Source of the DNA: an uncultured Campylobacter sp.
GTDB taxonomy: Bacteria; Campylobacterota; Campylobacteria; Campylobacterales; Campylobacteraceae
Direction of reading: 5' to 3'
DNA length: 17,306 nt
Assembly (NCBI RefSeq): GCF_938030815.1
Contig: NZ_CALHII010000136.1
Location: 1-17,306 of the forward strand
Below the pieces are notes generated by a model, which did not search any database, was not told the DNA's origin, and worked only from the letters and a program-made list of their open reading frames with translations. Shown in pieces: positions 1 through 7,379 of the stretch. Numbering within the stretch: position 1 is the first letter of the stretch; every line of letters starts with the position of its first letter. The position numbers and the translations under genes are program-made.

Positions 1-300
1 TCGCCTCCTCCCGCACGCGTAACGTTTTGTGTCTTGCACGCGCAGCGCGAAATTTTGCTAAATTTAATCAAGCGGCGGTAAATTTTAAAATTTTATCTGC
101 GCAGCGCACGCCAATGCGCGCATCGTGCGAACGTAGCGCAGAATTCAACGCTCGCAGCGGCAAATAAAGCGGTAAATTTTGACGCCTGCAAGCAAAGCGG
201 TATAAATTTTTCGGCGCCGAGCAGCTTCACACCGCTTCACACCGCTTCACACAGCTTCACACAGCTTATTGTGCGGCGAAACGCAGTTAAATTTAAACGA
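1..300. other. Gene-free spacer rich in RAATTY words
   Basis: No convincing reading frame, tRNA or terminator is visible. The stretch mixes GCGC-rich segments with A/T words such as TAAATTTT. By eye I count eight RAATTY hexamers (AAATTT or GAATTC forms), where well under one is expected by chance at balanced base composition. Its right part holds a 10-bp tandem repeat. It lies downstream of the minus-strand hydrolase gene, so it may carry that transcript's end, but there is no hairpin followed by a T-tract. Confidence 0.7.
223..267. repeat. 10-bp tandem repeat, about 4.5 copies
   Basis: Four complete head-to-tail units starting at 223, 233, 243 and 253 read AGCTTCACAC or CGCTTCACAC and differ only at the first base. 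A partial fifth unit (AGCTT) follows. The array ends about 35 bp beyond the stop codon of the minus-strand hydrolase gene. A unit of 10 bp is close to one helical turn, but no function is evident; slipped-strand expansion is the simplest origin. Confidence 0.85.
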
Positions 301-900
301 TCAGCGCTCAAAAAGTTGCAAAAAATATTTTAAATTTTGCCTCTCGGCCGCTAGGCTCGTGTTTGGGCCGTGCCCCGGATAGAGCGTAAAATCGCCCTTT
401 ATCTGTAAAATTTTATGCAAAGACTCTCTGATCTGCTCGCCGCTTGAAAAGGGAAAATCCCACCTGCCGATAGAGCCTTTGAATATGACGTCGCCGCTAA
501 AGATCACGCCGTCCACTTCAATCATACAGCTGCCCGGCGTGTGTCCTGCAAAGAGGCTAAATTTAACGTTAAAGCCCGCTATTTCAAGGCTTTGCTCCTG
601 CCCTTTTATGAGCACGTCCGCTTCTATGGATTCTGGCATCGTCCCAAAGGGATCGGTCTGCAGCATAAAGGCGTCGCTTTCATGGATATAAATTTTAGCG
701 CCCGCCCTTTGCAGCTTCGCATCGTCGTAAACATGATCGAAATGCCCGTGCGTATTCAAAACCGCCGCGATCTTTCCCGTATTTTGCATCACCCAATCAA
801 AACTGCCCTCGCCCGGATCGATCACTAGATCGCCCCGCTCGCCCTTTAGAATGTAACAGTTCGTCACGTATTCACCGAAAGCTTTTTTTAAAATTTGCAT
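301..900 (-). CDS. Metallo-beta-lactamase-fold hydrolase (glyoxalase II-like)
   Basis: Predicted 199-residue cytoplasmic metal-dependent hydrolase of the small glyoxalase II/YcbL-like group. The binuclear metal site is complete: THGHFDH at residues 50-56, HTPGS with H120, SGD with D137, and YPGHGP with H177. There is no signal peptide and no separate C-terminal glutathione-binding domain, so a generic thioester or hydroxyacyl hydrolase is safer than true glyoxalase II. The ATG is preceded by an excellent Shine-Dalgarno (AAAGGAGG on the minus strand, just right of 900), which fixes the start. It diverges from nadE over 95 bp; C. jejuni has a similar hydrolase beside nadE (recalled, not searched). 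The substrate is unknown. Confidence 0.9.
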   Translation of the reverse strand: MQILKKAFGEYVTNCYILKGERGDLVIDPGEGSFDWVMQNTGKIAAVLNTHGHFDHVYDDAKLQRAGAKIYIHESDAFMLQTDPFGTMPESIEADVLIKGQEQSLEIAGFNVKFSLFAGHTPGSCMIEVDGVIFSGDVIFKGSIGRWDFPFSSGEQIRESLHKILQIKGDFTLYPGHGPNTSLAAERQNLKYFLQLFER

Positions 901-995
901 TTAAATCCTCCTTTTAAGCTTAAATTAAAGCCGTAATTTAGCCAAAAATAGTTAAAATTCGCGCAATTTAACGTAAAATTTTAAGGCTAAATATT

Positions 996-1799
996 ATGTT
1001 TTTGGACGATTTGCTGCCGCAACTGACCGATTTTTTATCGGAGAGACTCGATGAAACGGGCGCGGACGCCTTTGTAGTGGGTATCAGCGGTGGGCTTGAC
1101 AGCGCCGTGGTTTCTGCGCTTTGTGCGCTTACCGAGATCCCCACTTACGGGCTTATCCTACCTAGTGCGGGTTCAAATTTAGAAAATATGGCCGACGCGA
1201 TCTTTCACTGCGAATCCTTTAATATCCCCTACGAAATCCAAGAGATCGCGCCATTTGTAGAAAATTTTACCGCTTTAAATCCCGGTGCAAGCGCTCTTCG
1301 CATCGGAAATTTCGCCGCGCGCGTGAGAATGAGCTTACTTTATGATTACAGCGCGCAAAAACGCGGCGTAGTCGTAGGCACGAGCAATCTTAGCGAGCGG
1401 ATGCTCGGCTACGGCACGATCTACGGCGATCTGGCATGCGCGTTTAATCCGATCGGAGAAATTTTTAAAACCGATCTGTTTAAATTTGCAAAAATTTTAT
1501 GCATAGACGATGCGATCATTAAAAAAGCCCCAAGCGCCGATCTATGGGAAAATCAAAGCGACGAACGTGAGCTTGGATACAGCTACGAGATTTTAGATAG
1601 CGTGCTAAGAGATATTTTTTCGCGGCCTAATCTAAGGGCCAAAATTCGCTCGGGCGAGCAGATCGGCGCGGACGATCTGAAATATCTGAAAAACTCGCGC
1701 CACAATCAAGAGCTGGTGAAATTTATCGTCCGTAGAATTCTTAAAAATAATTTTAAGCTTCGCGCGCCCGCGGTCGCTCGCATAGAGCCCGCACACTAA
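996..1799 (+). CDS. nadE: NAD synthetase, ammonia-dependent type
   Basis: Predicted 267-residue cytoplasmic enzyme that amidates nicotinic acid adenine dinucleotide to NAD, the last step of NAD synthesis. The N-type ATP pyrophosphatase loop SGGLDSA is at residues 31-37. Further family blocks are GTSNLSERMLGYGT and, near residues 177-195, KAPSADLWENQSDE, which bind ATP and the deamido-NAD substrate. No N-terminal glutaminase domain is present, so it should use free ammonia. An AAGG at 983-986 lies at suitable distance from the ATG. The DegT-fold gene starts only 10 bp after the stop, suggesting one transcript with degT-like, lpxK and argB. It is slightly longer than many homologues because of a basic C-terminal tail. 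Confidence 0.95.
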   Translation: MFLDDLLPQLTDFLSERLDETGADAFVVGISGGLDSAVVSALCALTEIPTYGLILPSAGSNLENMADAIFHCESFNIPYEIQEIAPFVENFTALNPGASALRIGNFAARVRMSLLYDYSAQKRGVVVGTSNLSERMLGYGTIYGDLACAFNPIGEIFKTDLFKFAKILCIDDAIIKKAPSADLWENQSDERELGYSYEILDSVLRDIFSRPNLRAKIRSGEQIGADDLKYLKNSRHNQELVKFIVRRILKNNFKLRAPAVARIEPAH

Positions 1800-1809
1800 G
1801 GAGAGATTT

Positions 1810-2946
1810 ATGAAAGAGATACCGTTTTATAAGGCTCAAATCGATAAAAAAGAGGAAGACTTAATTAAAAGCGCCCTCTACAACAGCGATATAAGATATA
1901 GCGAAATTTTTGAAGAGGATATTTGTAAATATTTCGGCGTAAAGCATGCCGTATCGACCACGAGCGGCACGACGGCGCTGCATCTGGCGCTTTGTGCAAT
2001 GGATATTAAGCGCGGAGATAAAATTTTATGCTCCGTAAATTCCTTCCCCAACGTTGCCGAAGTGATCCGCCACTTCGACGCCGAGCCCGTTTTCGTAGAT
2101 ATCGATCCGATAAGCTTTAATATCACGAGCGAAAGCCTTGCTCGCACGATAGATCAAAACCGCCACAAGAAGCTAAAATGCGCTTTCATCTCGCACATCG
2201 CGGGACTTGCTGCGGATATAGACGCCATCAGCGAGGTCGCCAAAAGCGAAAATATCATCCTCATCGACGATGCGTGCCGAGCTATGGGCGCTACCTATAA
2301 GGGCGCAAAAATTGGAGCGCTTAAAAGCTCGCTCATATCGTGCTTTCAGATCAATCCTCAAGCGCAAGACGCGATCTCTACGGCGGGCTTTTTCGTCACG
2401 AACGACGATGAGATCGCAAACGCCGCACAAATTTTAAGAAACGGCGGCATTGTGGGAGATGCCTTTTACAAAGACGGCAATATGTCCTTTACCTACGACG
2501 TCGATCGCATCGGTCAAAAATACGATCTTAACGCCATAAATTCCGCCTACGCCATCGCCCAGTTTGAAAAAACCGACGCCTTTATAAAGCGCCGCAAGCA
2601 GATCGCTGCAGCGTATCGCGAGCAGCTCGCGAACTGCCCTCACGTGACGCTTCCAAGCGACAGCGAGGAGCATATCTATACTCAGTTCATCGTAAAGATC
2701 GACAAAAACCGCGACGATTTTGCCAAGGCGCTGATCGCGCGCGGAGTAAGCGTCTCGCTGCACTACGTGCCGGTGCATCTGCTAAGCTACTATAAAAGCA
2801 AATATAATTACAAGGTCAATGATTTCCCGAATGCGCTTAAAAACTATCAGCAAATTTTATCCCTGCCGATCTATACGGCGCTTAGCGACGACGATGTGAG
2901 CTACATTTGCGAGCAGATCAAAGAGATAGCGCAAAATCGTGTTTAA
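1810..2946 (+). CDS. DegT/DnrJ/EryC1-fold protein lacking the PLP lysine
   Basis: 378 residues with the overall pattern of sugar aminotransferases. TSGTTALHLAL (51-61) is the phosphate-cup segment, LIDDACRAMGATYKG (151-165) the Asp region that normally contacts the PLP ring, and LHYVPVHL (317-324) plus LSLPIYTALSDDD (350-362) the C-terminal signature. The segment that normally carries the Schiff-base lysine (FSFHPVKxxTTGEGG type) reads CFQINPQAQDAISTAGFF at 178-195: there is no lysine, nor the histidine seen in the related dehydratase ColD, and the GEGG turn is lost. R157 stands where His or Gln is usual. I infer it cannot be an ordinary aminotransferase; it could be a binding or partner protein, or catalyse different chemistry. 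A good AAGGAG (1798-1803) precedes the ATG. It overlaps lpxK by 8 bp. Confidence 0.85.
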   Translation: MKEIPFYKAQIDKKEEDLIKSALYNSDIRYSEIFEEDICKYFGVKHAVSTTSGTTALHLALCAMDIKRGDKILCSVNSFPNVAEVIRHFDAEPVFVDIDPISFNITSESLARTIDQNRHKKLKCAFISHIAGLAADIDAISEVAKSENIILIDDACRAMGATYKGAKIGALKSSLISCFQINPQAQDAISTAGFFVTNDDEIANAAQILRNGGIVGDAFYKDGNMSFTYDVDRIGQKYDLNAINSAYAIAQFEKTDAFIKRRKQIAAAYREQLANCPHVTLPSDSEEHIYTQFIVKIDKNRDDFAKALIARGVSVSLHYVPVHLLSYYKSKYNYKVNDFPNALKNYQQILSLPIYTALSDDDVSYICEQIKEIAQNRV

Positions 2947-3958
2947 ACTCCTAATCGAGCGAAACTTATACGACCCGAGCCCCGCATGGCTTGCGCTCGG
3001 AGTGATTTTAGCGCCGTTATCGCTGCTTTATACGCTTATCGTCTGCCTAAAAAGGCTCTTTGCTAAGCCGCAAAAACTTAAAATTCCAATAATCAGCGTC
3101 GGAAATTTAACCCTCGGCGGAAGCGGCAAAACCCCGCTAGTGCGGGCGCTTTTTAAAGAATTTAACGGGGAGCTCAAAACCTGCATCATCCTTCGCGGAT
3201 ACGGACGCAAAAGCAGAGGCTTGCTCGAAGTAGCGCTCGGCGGACGGGTACTTTGCGACGTGCGGCAAAGCGGAGATGAGGCAATGGAATACGCGCTGTT
3301 TCTGCGCGGCGCAAACGTAATCGTTAGCGAAGATCGCGCCGCAGGGATTTTGCGCGCGCAAACTCTCGGCTTTGAGCTGGTGATCTTGGACGACGGATTT
3401 TCTAAATTTAATATCTCTAAATTTGATATCTTGCTGCGCCCGCAAAGCGCACCGAAGCTGCGCTTTTGCCTGCCCTTAGCCGCATATCGCTACCCGCCGT
3501 TTTTTTATAAATTTGCAGATTTCATACCCGCGCCGAGCGACATTTCGCAGGGCTTTAAGATCGTTTCGGCGGCGGATCTGCAAGAGGGGCTAAACGGCGC
3601 GGATGAAATTTCAAATTTAAACCCCGCTGCGGATAAAATTTTAAATTCTAAAGAGGCTGGTTTTGAAAAATCCCGCACGATCTTAATCAGCGCCATCGCC
3701 AAACCTTGGCGCTTACAAGAGTTTTTGCCGCTCGCAAAAGCCCACGCATTTTTCCCCGATCATTATGATTTCAAAAAAGAGCAGATTTTAGAGCTGCTAA
3801 GGCGCGAGGGCGCGGAGCATATCCTTTGCACGGCGAAAGATTACGTGAAATTAAGGGATTTGGGCGCGAAAATTTCGGTGATTTTGCTAAATTTAAAGCT
3901 AAGCGAAAACTTTATCCGAAAAATTCAAAACTACATAAACCAAGCTATGATAAAATAA
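2939..3958 (+). CDS. lpxK: Tetraacyldisaccharide 4'-kinase
   Basis: 339-residue inner-membrane-associated kinase that phosphorylates the 4' position of the lipid A disaccharide precursor. Visible marks are a hydrophobic N-terminal anchor (about 17-36), the P-loop GNLTLGGSGKTP (55-66), LRGYGRKSRG (85-94), DDGF (151-154), FFPDHYDF (271-278) and CTAKDYVKL (297-305, replacing the usual TEKDxVKL). It starts with GTG inside the end of the DegT-fold gene (8-bp overlap) and has no clear Shine-Dalgarno, so translation is probably coupled. A low-complexity segment at about 209-246, rich in Asn, Ala, Lys and Ser and encoded by several AAATTT-type words, looks like an insertion before the ISAIAKP strand. 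argB follows after 18 bp. Confidence 0.93.
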   Translation: MFKLLIERNLYDPSPAWLALGVILAPLSLLYTLIVCLKRLFAKPQKLKIPIISVGNLTLGGSGKTPLVRALFKEFNGELKTCIILRGYGRKSRGLLEVALGGRVLCDVRQSGDEAMEYALFLRGANVIVSEDRAAGILRAQTLGFELVILDDGFSKFNISKFDILLRPQSAPKLRFCLPLAAYRYPPFFYKFADFIPAPSDISQGFKIVSAADLQEGLNGADEISNLNPAADKILNSKEAGFEKSRTILISAIAKPWRLQEFLPLAKAHAFFPDHYDFKKEQILELLRREGAEHILCTAKDYVKLRDLGAKISVILLNLKLSENFIRKIQNYINQAMIK

Positions 3959-3976
3959 GTTTTTTAAAGGAATTTT

Positions 3977-4834
3977 ATGATAAAAAAGAGCAAAACCGCC
4001 GAAGTAATCATTTCCGCGCTACCCTATATCCGTAAATTTAGAGATAAAATTTTCGTCGTCAAATACGGCGGCGCAGCGCAAACAGACGATGCGCTCAAGC
4101 TTGATTTTGCCCGCGACATCGTGCTTTTGCATATGGTCGGCATCAAGATCATCGTCGTGCACGGCGGCGGCAAAAAGATCAATCAGACCCTGGATAAGAT
4201 CGGCGTGCAGAGCGAGTTTCGCGATGGACTTCGCATAACGAGTAAAGATGCGATCGAAATCACCGAGATGGTGCTAAGCGGCGCGGTAAATAAAGAGATC
4301 ACGGCGCTTTTGAACCAAAACGGCGCGCCAGCGATCGGCATCAGCGGCAAGGACGGCGGGCTTTTGAGGGCAAAATTCCTAGATGAGAAAAAATACGGCT
4401 TCGTAGGCGAGATCACCGAGGTAAATACCAAGCTGATAAATGACCTACTGCAAAAGGACTATCTGCCGGTAATCGCCCCGCTTGCGGGCGGCGAGACGGA
4501 CGAAAACGTGAGCTTTAATATCAACGCCGATCTCTGCGCCAGCAGGATCGCAGCCGCGCTAAAAGCGAGCAAGGCGATATTTTTAAGCGACATTGACGGC
4601 GTGCTTGATAAAGAGGGAAATTTAATCAGCAAACTCGATGCCGCGCTCATTTCGAAGCTTAAAAATGACGGCACGATCGCAGGCGGCATGATCCCAAAGG
4701 TCGATGCGTGCCTGCAATGCGTGCGAAACGGCGCAAATGCCGCGCATATCATCAACGGCAAAATTCCGCACTCGATCCTGCTTGAGCTTTTCACGGACGG
4801 CGGCATAGGAAGTTTGATAAAGGAAGAAATTTAG
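3977..4834 (+). CDS. argB: Acetylglutamate kinase
   Basis: 285-residue cytoplasmic amino-acid kinase that phosphorylates N-acetylglutamate with ATP, the second step of arginine synthesis. Family marks are KYGGAA (29-34), VHGGGKKIN (61-69), FRDGLRIT (81-88), the NVSFNINAD segment, FLSDIDGVLD and AGGMIPKVDAC. The N-terminal helix TAEVIISALPYIRKF resembles the one associated with hexameric, arginine-inhibited enzymes, so feedback inhibition by arginine is plausible (inference). AAAGGA lies just upstream of the ATG. It sits 18 bp after lpxK, with no arginine-pathway gene nearby. In the C. jejuni order I recall, thrC follows lpxK directly, so argB looks like an addition at this locus. Confidence 0.95.
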   Translation: MIKKSKTAEVIISALPYIRKFRDKIFVVKYGGAAQTDDALKLDFARDIVLLHMVGIKIIVVHGGGKKINQTLDKIGVQSEFRDGLRITSKDAIEITEMVLSGAVNKEITALLNQNGAPAIGISGKDGGLLRAKFLDEKKYGFVGEITEVNTKLINDLLQKDYLPVIAPLAGGETDENVSFNINADLCASRIAAALKASKAIFLSDIDGVLDKEGNLISKLDAALISKLKNDGTIAGGMIPKVDACLQCVRNGANAAHIINGKIPHSILLELFTDGGIGSLIKEEI

Positions 4835-4955
4835 GCGCGAGCGCGGAGGCGGCAGGTTTAAAGCGGCAATGCCGCAAGTCCGCGCAAGCAGCCTAAGCGA
4901 TCAAATTTAAAGCGCCTAGGCGGGCGTAAATTTTAAAATTTTAAAAAGGAAAAAG
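4835..4955. other. argB-thrC spacer with a small hairpin
   Basis: 121 bp without a gene. It begins with a G/C-rich part containing a short hairpin GCGGC-AAT-GCCGC (4863-4875) that has no T-tract. It ends in the recurring AAATTTTAAAATTTT word followed by AAAAGGA, the thrC ribosome-binding site. This is the only real gap between nadE and ribF, so any promoter for the thrC group should be here; I see no clear -10 box. Confidence 0.5.
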
Positions 4956-6533
4956 ATGAAACTGGTTTCAACGAGAGATTTTTCGCAAAAAGCGGATCTT
5001 AGCTACGCGCTGCTAAATCCGAGCGCGCGCGGCGGCGGGCTTTTCAGCCCAGAGCGGCTGCCGCTTTTGAGCGAGGATTTTTTTAAGCAGTGCGAGGATC
5101 TGAGCTACAAACAGATCGCGCTTAAAATCATCAAGAGCTTCGATTTTGACGTAAGCAGCGAGGTCTTTGAGAGCGCGCTAAAGCGCTACGATAAATTTGA
5201 AAACCCGGCCTGCCCCGCCCAGATCAAAAAACTAAGCGAAAACGCCTATATTTTAGAGCTTTACCACGGCCCGACGCTTGCATTTAAGGATATGGCGCTA
5301 CAGCCCTTCGGCGCGCTTTTAAAAAGCATCGCAAAAGCTAGAAATGAAAAATTTTTAATAATGTGCGCCACGAGCGGCGACACGGGGCCTGCGACGCTGG
5401 AGGCATTTGCGAACGACGAGAATATTAAAGCGGTCTGCCTCTATCCGCAGGGCGGCACGAGCGAGATACAGCGCCAGCAGATGGTCAAACAAAGCGCGGC
5501 AAATCTTAAAATTTTAGGCGTGCGCGGCAACTTCGACGATACGCAGCGCGCGCTAAAATCGCTGCTGGCAGACGAGGATTTCAAAAACGAGCTCGCGCGC
5601 GCAAATTTAAATCTAAGCGCCGCAAACTCGGTAAATTTCGGCAGAATTTTATTTCAGATCATCTACTACCTCTATGCTAGTATCTATTTCTCAAAACACG
5701 GCGTATTGAGCCCCGAGCAAAATTTAAAGCAAAGCGATCAGTGCCCGGCGTGCGGTAAAAATTTAAACGCCTCGGGCAGCAAAAATTTTGGCGCGGCAGT
5801 GGGCGCAAACAGCGCGCAGAGCGTAAAACAGGGTTCTAAATTTAACACCTTCGACGTCATAGTGCCAAGCGGAAATTTCGGCAACGCGCTAGGAGCGTAT
5901 TTCGCCAAAAAAATGGGCGCAAAGATCGGCAAAATCAAGATCGCTTCAAACGCGAACAATATTCTGACCGAGCTTTTTACGCGCGGCATCTACGATCTAC
6001 GCGGGCGCGAGCTCATACGCACGATCAGCCCTGCGATGGATATTTTAGTTAGCTCCAACGTCGAGCGGCTGCTTAGCGATATGTTCGGCGATGCGCGCAC
6101 GAGCGAGCTGATGCAAAGCCTGGCGCGAGATAAATTTTATAAGCTTAGCGCAAGCGAGCTTGCGAAGCTGCGCGAGGTTTTCGAGGCGAATTTTTGCGAC
6201 GATGCGCAGTGCGCTAAATTTATCAAGCAAGAGAGCAGCCACGGCGTGCTGATCGATCCGCACACGGCGACCTGCTTTAAGCTGCTTGACGAAAGCCGCC
6301 TAAATCTCGTCATCTCGACCGCGAAGTGGATCAAATTTACGCCGTCGATGATCGGCGCGATTAAAGGTAGAGCTTGCGAGGACGAGCGAGCCGATATGAT
6401 CGCGCTTTCGAAGGAATTTCGCAGCGACATTCCGCCGCAGATCTCGCGCCTTTTTAGCGCGCCGCAGGTGCATTCTAGCGTCGTGGAGCAAAGTGAGATC
6501 AAAAACGCCATAATGGAGTGGATCAAAAAATGA
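4956..6533 (+). CDS. thrC: Threonine synthase
   Basis: 525-residue PLP enzyme converting O-phosphohomoserine to threonine. The PLP lysine is K111 within HGPTLAFKD (104-112). SGDTGPATLEAF (140-151), PQGGTSEIQRQQM, SAANSVNFGRILFQ and VPSGNFGNALGAYFAKKMG (303-321) are typical. Relative to family members of about 460-490 residues there is an apparent insertion at about 250-297, between the ASIYFSKHG helix and the FDVIVPSGNFG strand. It carries a lone CPACGK (263-268) and a Ser/Ala/Gly/Asn-rich run. The start has AAAAGGA about 7 bp upstream. The stop TGA overlaps the kdsB ATG (ATGA), so the two are translationally coupled. Confidence 0.95.
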   Translation: MKLVSTRDFSQKADLSYALLNPSARGGGLFSPERLPLLSEDFFKQCEDLSYKQIALKIIKSFDFDVSSEVFESALKRYDKFENPACPAQIKKLSENAYILELYHGPTLAFKDMALQPFGALLKSIAKARNEKFLIMCATSGDTGPATLEAFANDENIKAVCLYPQGGTSEIQRQQMVKQSAANLKILGVRGNFDDTQRALKSLLADEDFKNELARANLNLSAANSVNFGRILFQIIYYLYASIYFSKHGVLSPEQNLKQSDQCPACGKNLNASGSKNFGAAVGANSAQSVKQGSKFNTFDVIVPSGNFGNALGAYFAKKMGAKIGKIKIASNANNILTELFTRGIYDLRGRELIRTISPAMDILVSSNVERLLSDMFGDARTSELMQSLARDKFYKLSASELAKLREVFEANFCDDAQCAKFIKQESSHGVLIDPHTATCFKLLDESRLNLVISTAKWIKFTPSMIGAIKGRACEDERADMIALSKEFRSDIPPQISRLFSAPQVHSSVVEQSEIKNAIMEWIKK

Positions 6534-7252
6534 TAGTAATCCCCGCGCGCCTTGCTTCGACGCGCTTTAAAAATAAAATTTTATGTGAGTTTGACGGCGT
6601 GCCGATGTTTATCAAAACGGCTCAAAATGCCGCCAAGGCAGACCGCGTGCTAATCGCCGTGGATGAACCGCAAATTTTAAAGATCGCACAAGATTACGGC
6701 TTTGACGCCGTTCTCACTGCGCGCGAACATCAAAGTGGCACCGATCGGATCAATGAAGCGGTCGCAAACGCGGCGCTTGCGGAGAACGAGATCATCATCA
6801 ATATCCAAGCCGACGAGCCCTTTTTCGAGAGCGAAAATTTGATTAAATTTAAAGATTTCGCCCACGCCATGATCGCACAAAAGGGCGCATTTATGGCAAG
6901 CTGCTACAAATATATAAGCCCTCAGGCGGCAGAGGATCCGAATTTAGTCAAGCTAGTGCTTGATAACGCTGGCTTTGCGATCTATTTTTCGCGCTCGCTC
7001 ATCCCCTACCCGCGCGCGGCATGCGAATGCTACCTCGGACACATCGGCATCTACGCATACAGCGTGCGGAATTTAAAGCGGTTTTGCGCCCTGCCCGCCT
7101 CAGCGCTGGAAGATACCGAAAAACTCGAGCAACTTCGCGCCATAAGCGCGGGCGAGAAGATCGCGATGCTTGGGATCGAAACCGCAAGCATCGGCATCGA
7201 TACGCCGGCTGATTACGAGCGCGCGCTAAAGGAGTTCGGCAATGGAATTTAA
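6530..7252 (+). CDS. kdsB: CMP-KDO synthetase (3-deoxy-manno-octulosonate cytidylyltransferase)
   Basis: 240-residue cytoplasmic enzyme that activates KDO with CTP for attachment to lipid A. The family start IPARLASTRF is at residues 4-13. NIQADEPF (usually QGDEP), SRSLIPYPR, GHIGIYAYSV and EDTEKLEQLRA follow in the usual order, ending with GIDTPADYERA. I chose the ATG at 6530, overlapping the thrC stop, over the GTG at 6518, which only adds four residues ahead of the conserved beta-strand. The final codons contain AAAGGAG (7228-7234), a good ribosome-binding site for the small ORF that begins 11 bp before the kdsB stop. Confidence 0.95.
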   Translation: MIVIPARLASTRFKNKILCEFDGVPMFIKTAQNAAKADRVLIAVDEPQILKIAQDYGFDAVLTAREHQSGTDRINEAVANAALAENEIIINIQADEPFFESENLIKFKDFAHAMIAQKGAFMASCYKYISPQAAEDPNLVKLVLDNAGFAIYFSRSLIPYPRAACECYLGHIGIYAYSVRNLKRFCALPASALEDTEKLEQLRAISAGEKIAMLGIETASIGIDTPADYERALKEFGNGI

Positions 7253-7379
7253 AATTTACTCGTTATATGGCGCAATGTTTGGAGTGGAGAGACTAGCCGC
7301 GGAGCGTAAAATTCTAATGCGACGTAAAATTTTAGTGGAGCGCGGAATTTTAAAATTTAAAGATGCGAGCGCAAGATGA
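7242..7379 (+). CDS. 45-residue small ORF bridging kdsB and ligA
   Basis: An ORF begins ATGGAATTTAAAATTTACTC, overlaps the kdsB end by 11 bp and finishes with TGA overlapping the ligA ATG (7376-7379, ATGA). AAAGGAG at 7228-7234 lies 7 bp before its ATG, better than anything in front of ligA. The product is basic, with two RKIL units (about residues 22-25 and 28-31) and no recognised domain, signal peptide or membrane helix. Both units come from the spacer word GCGTAAAATT. It could be a real small protein, a leader that delivers ribosomes to ligA, or a spacer kept open by chance. I do not recognise a family. Confidence 0.45.
   Translation: MEFKIYSLYGAMFGVERLAAERKILMRRKILVERGILKFKDASAR

Noticed and set aside
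6518..6529. Upstream GTG start for kdsB
   Set aside because: Adds four residues before the conserved first strand; the ATG at 6530 gives the standard coupled ATGA junction with thrC.
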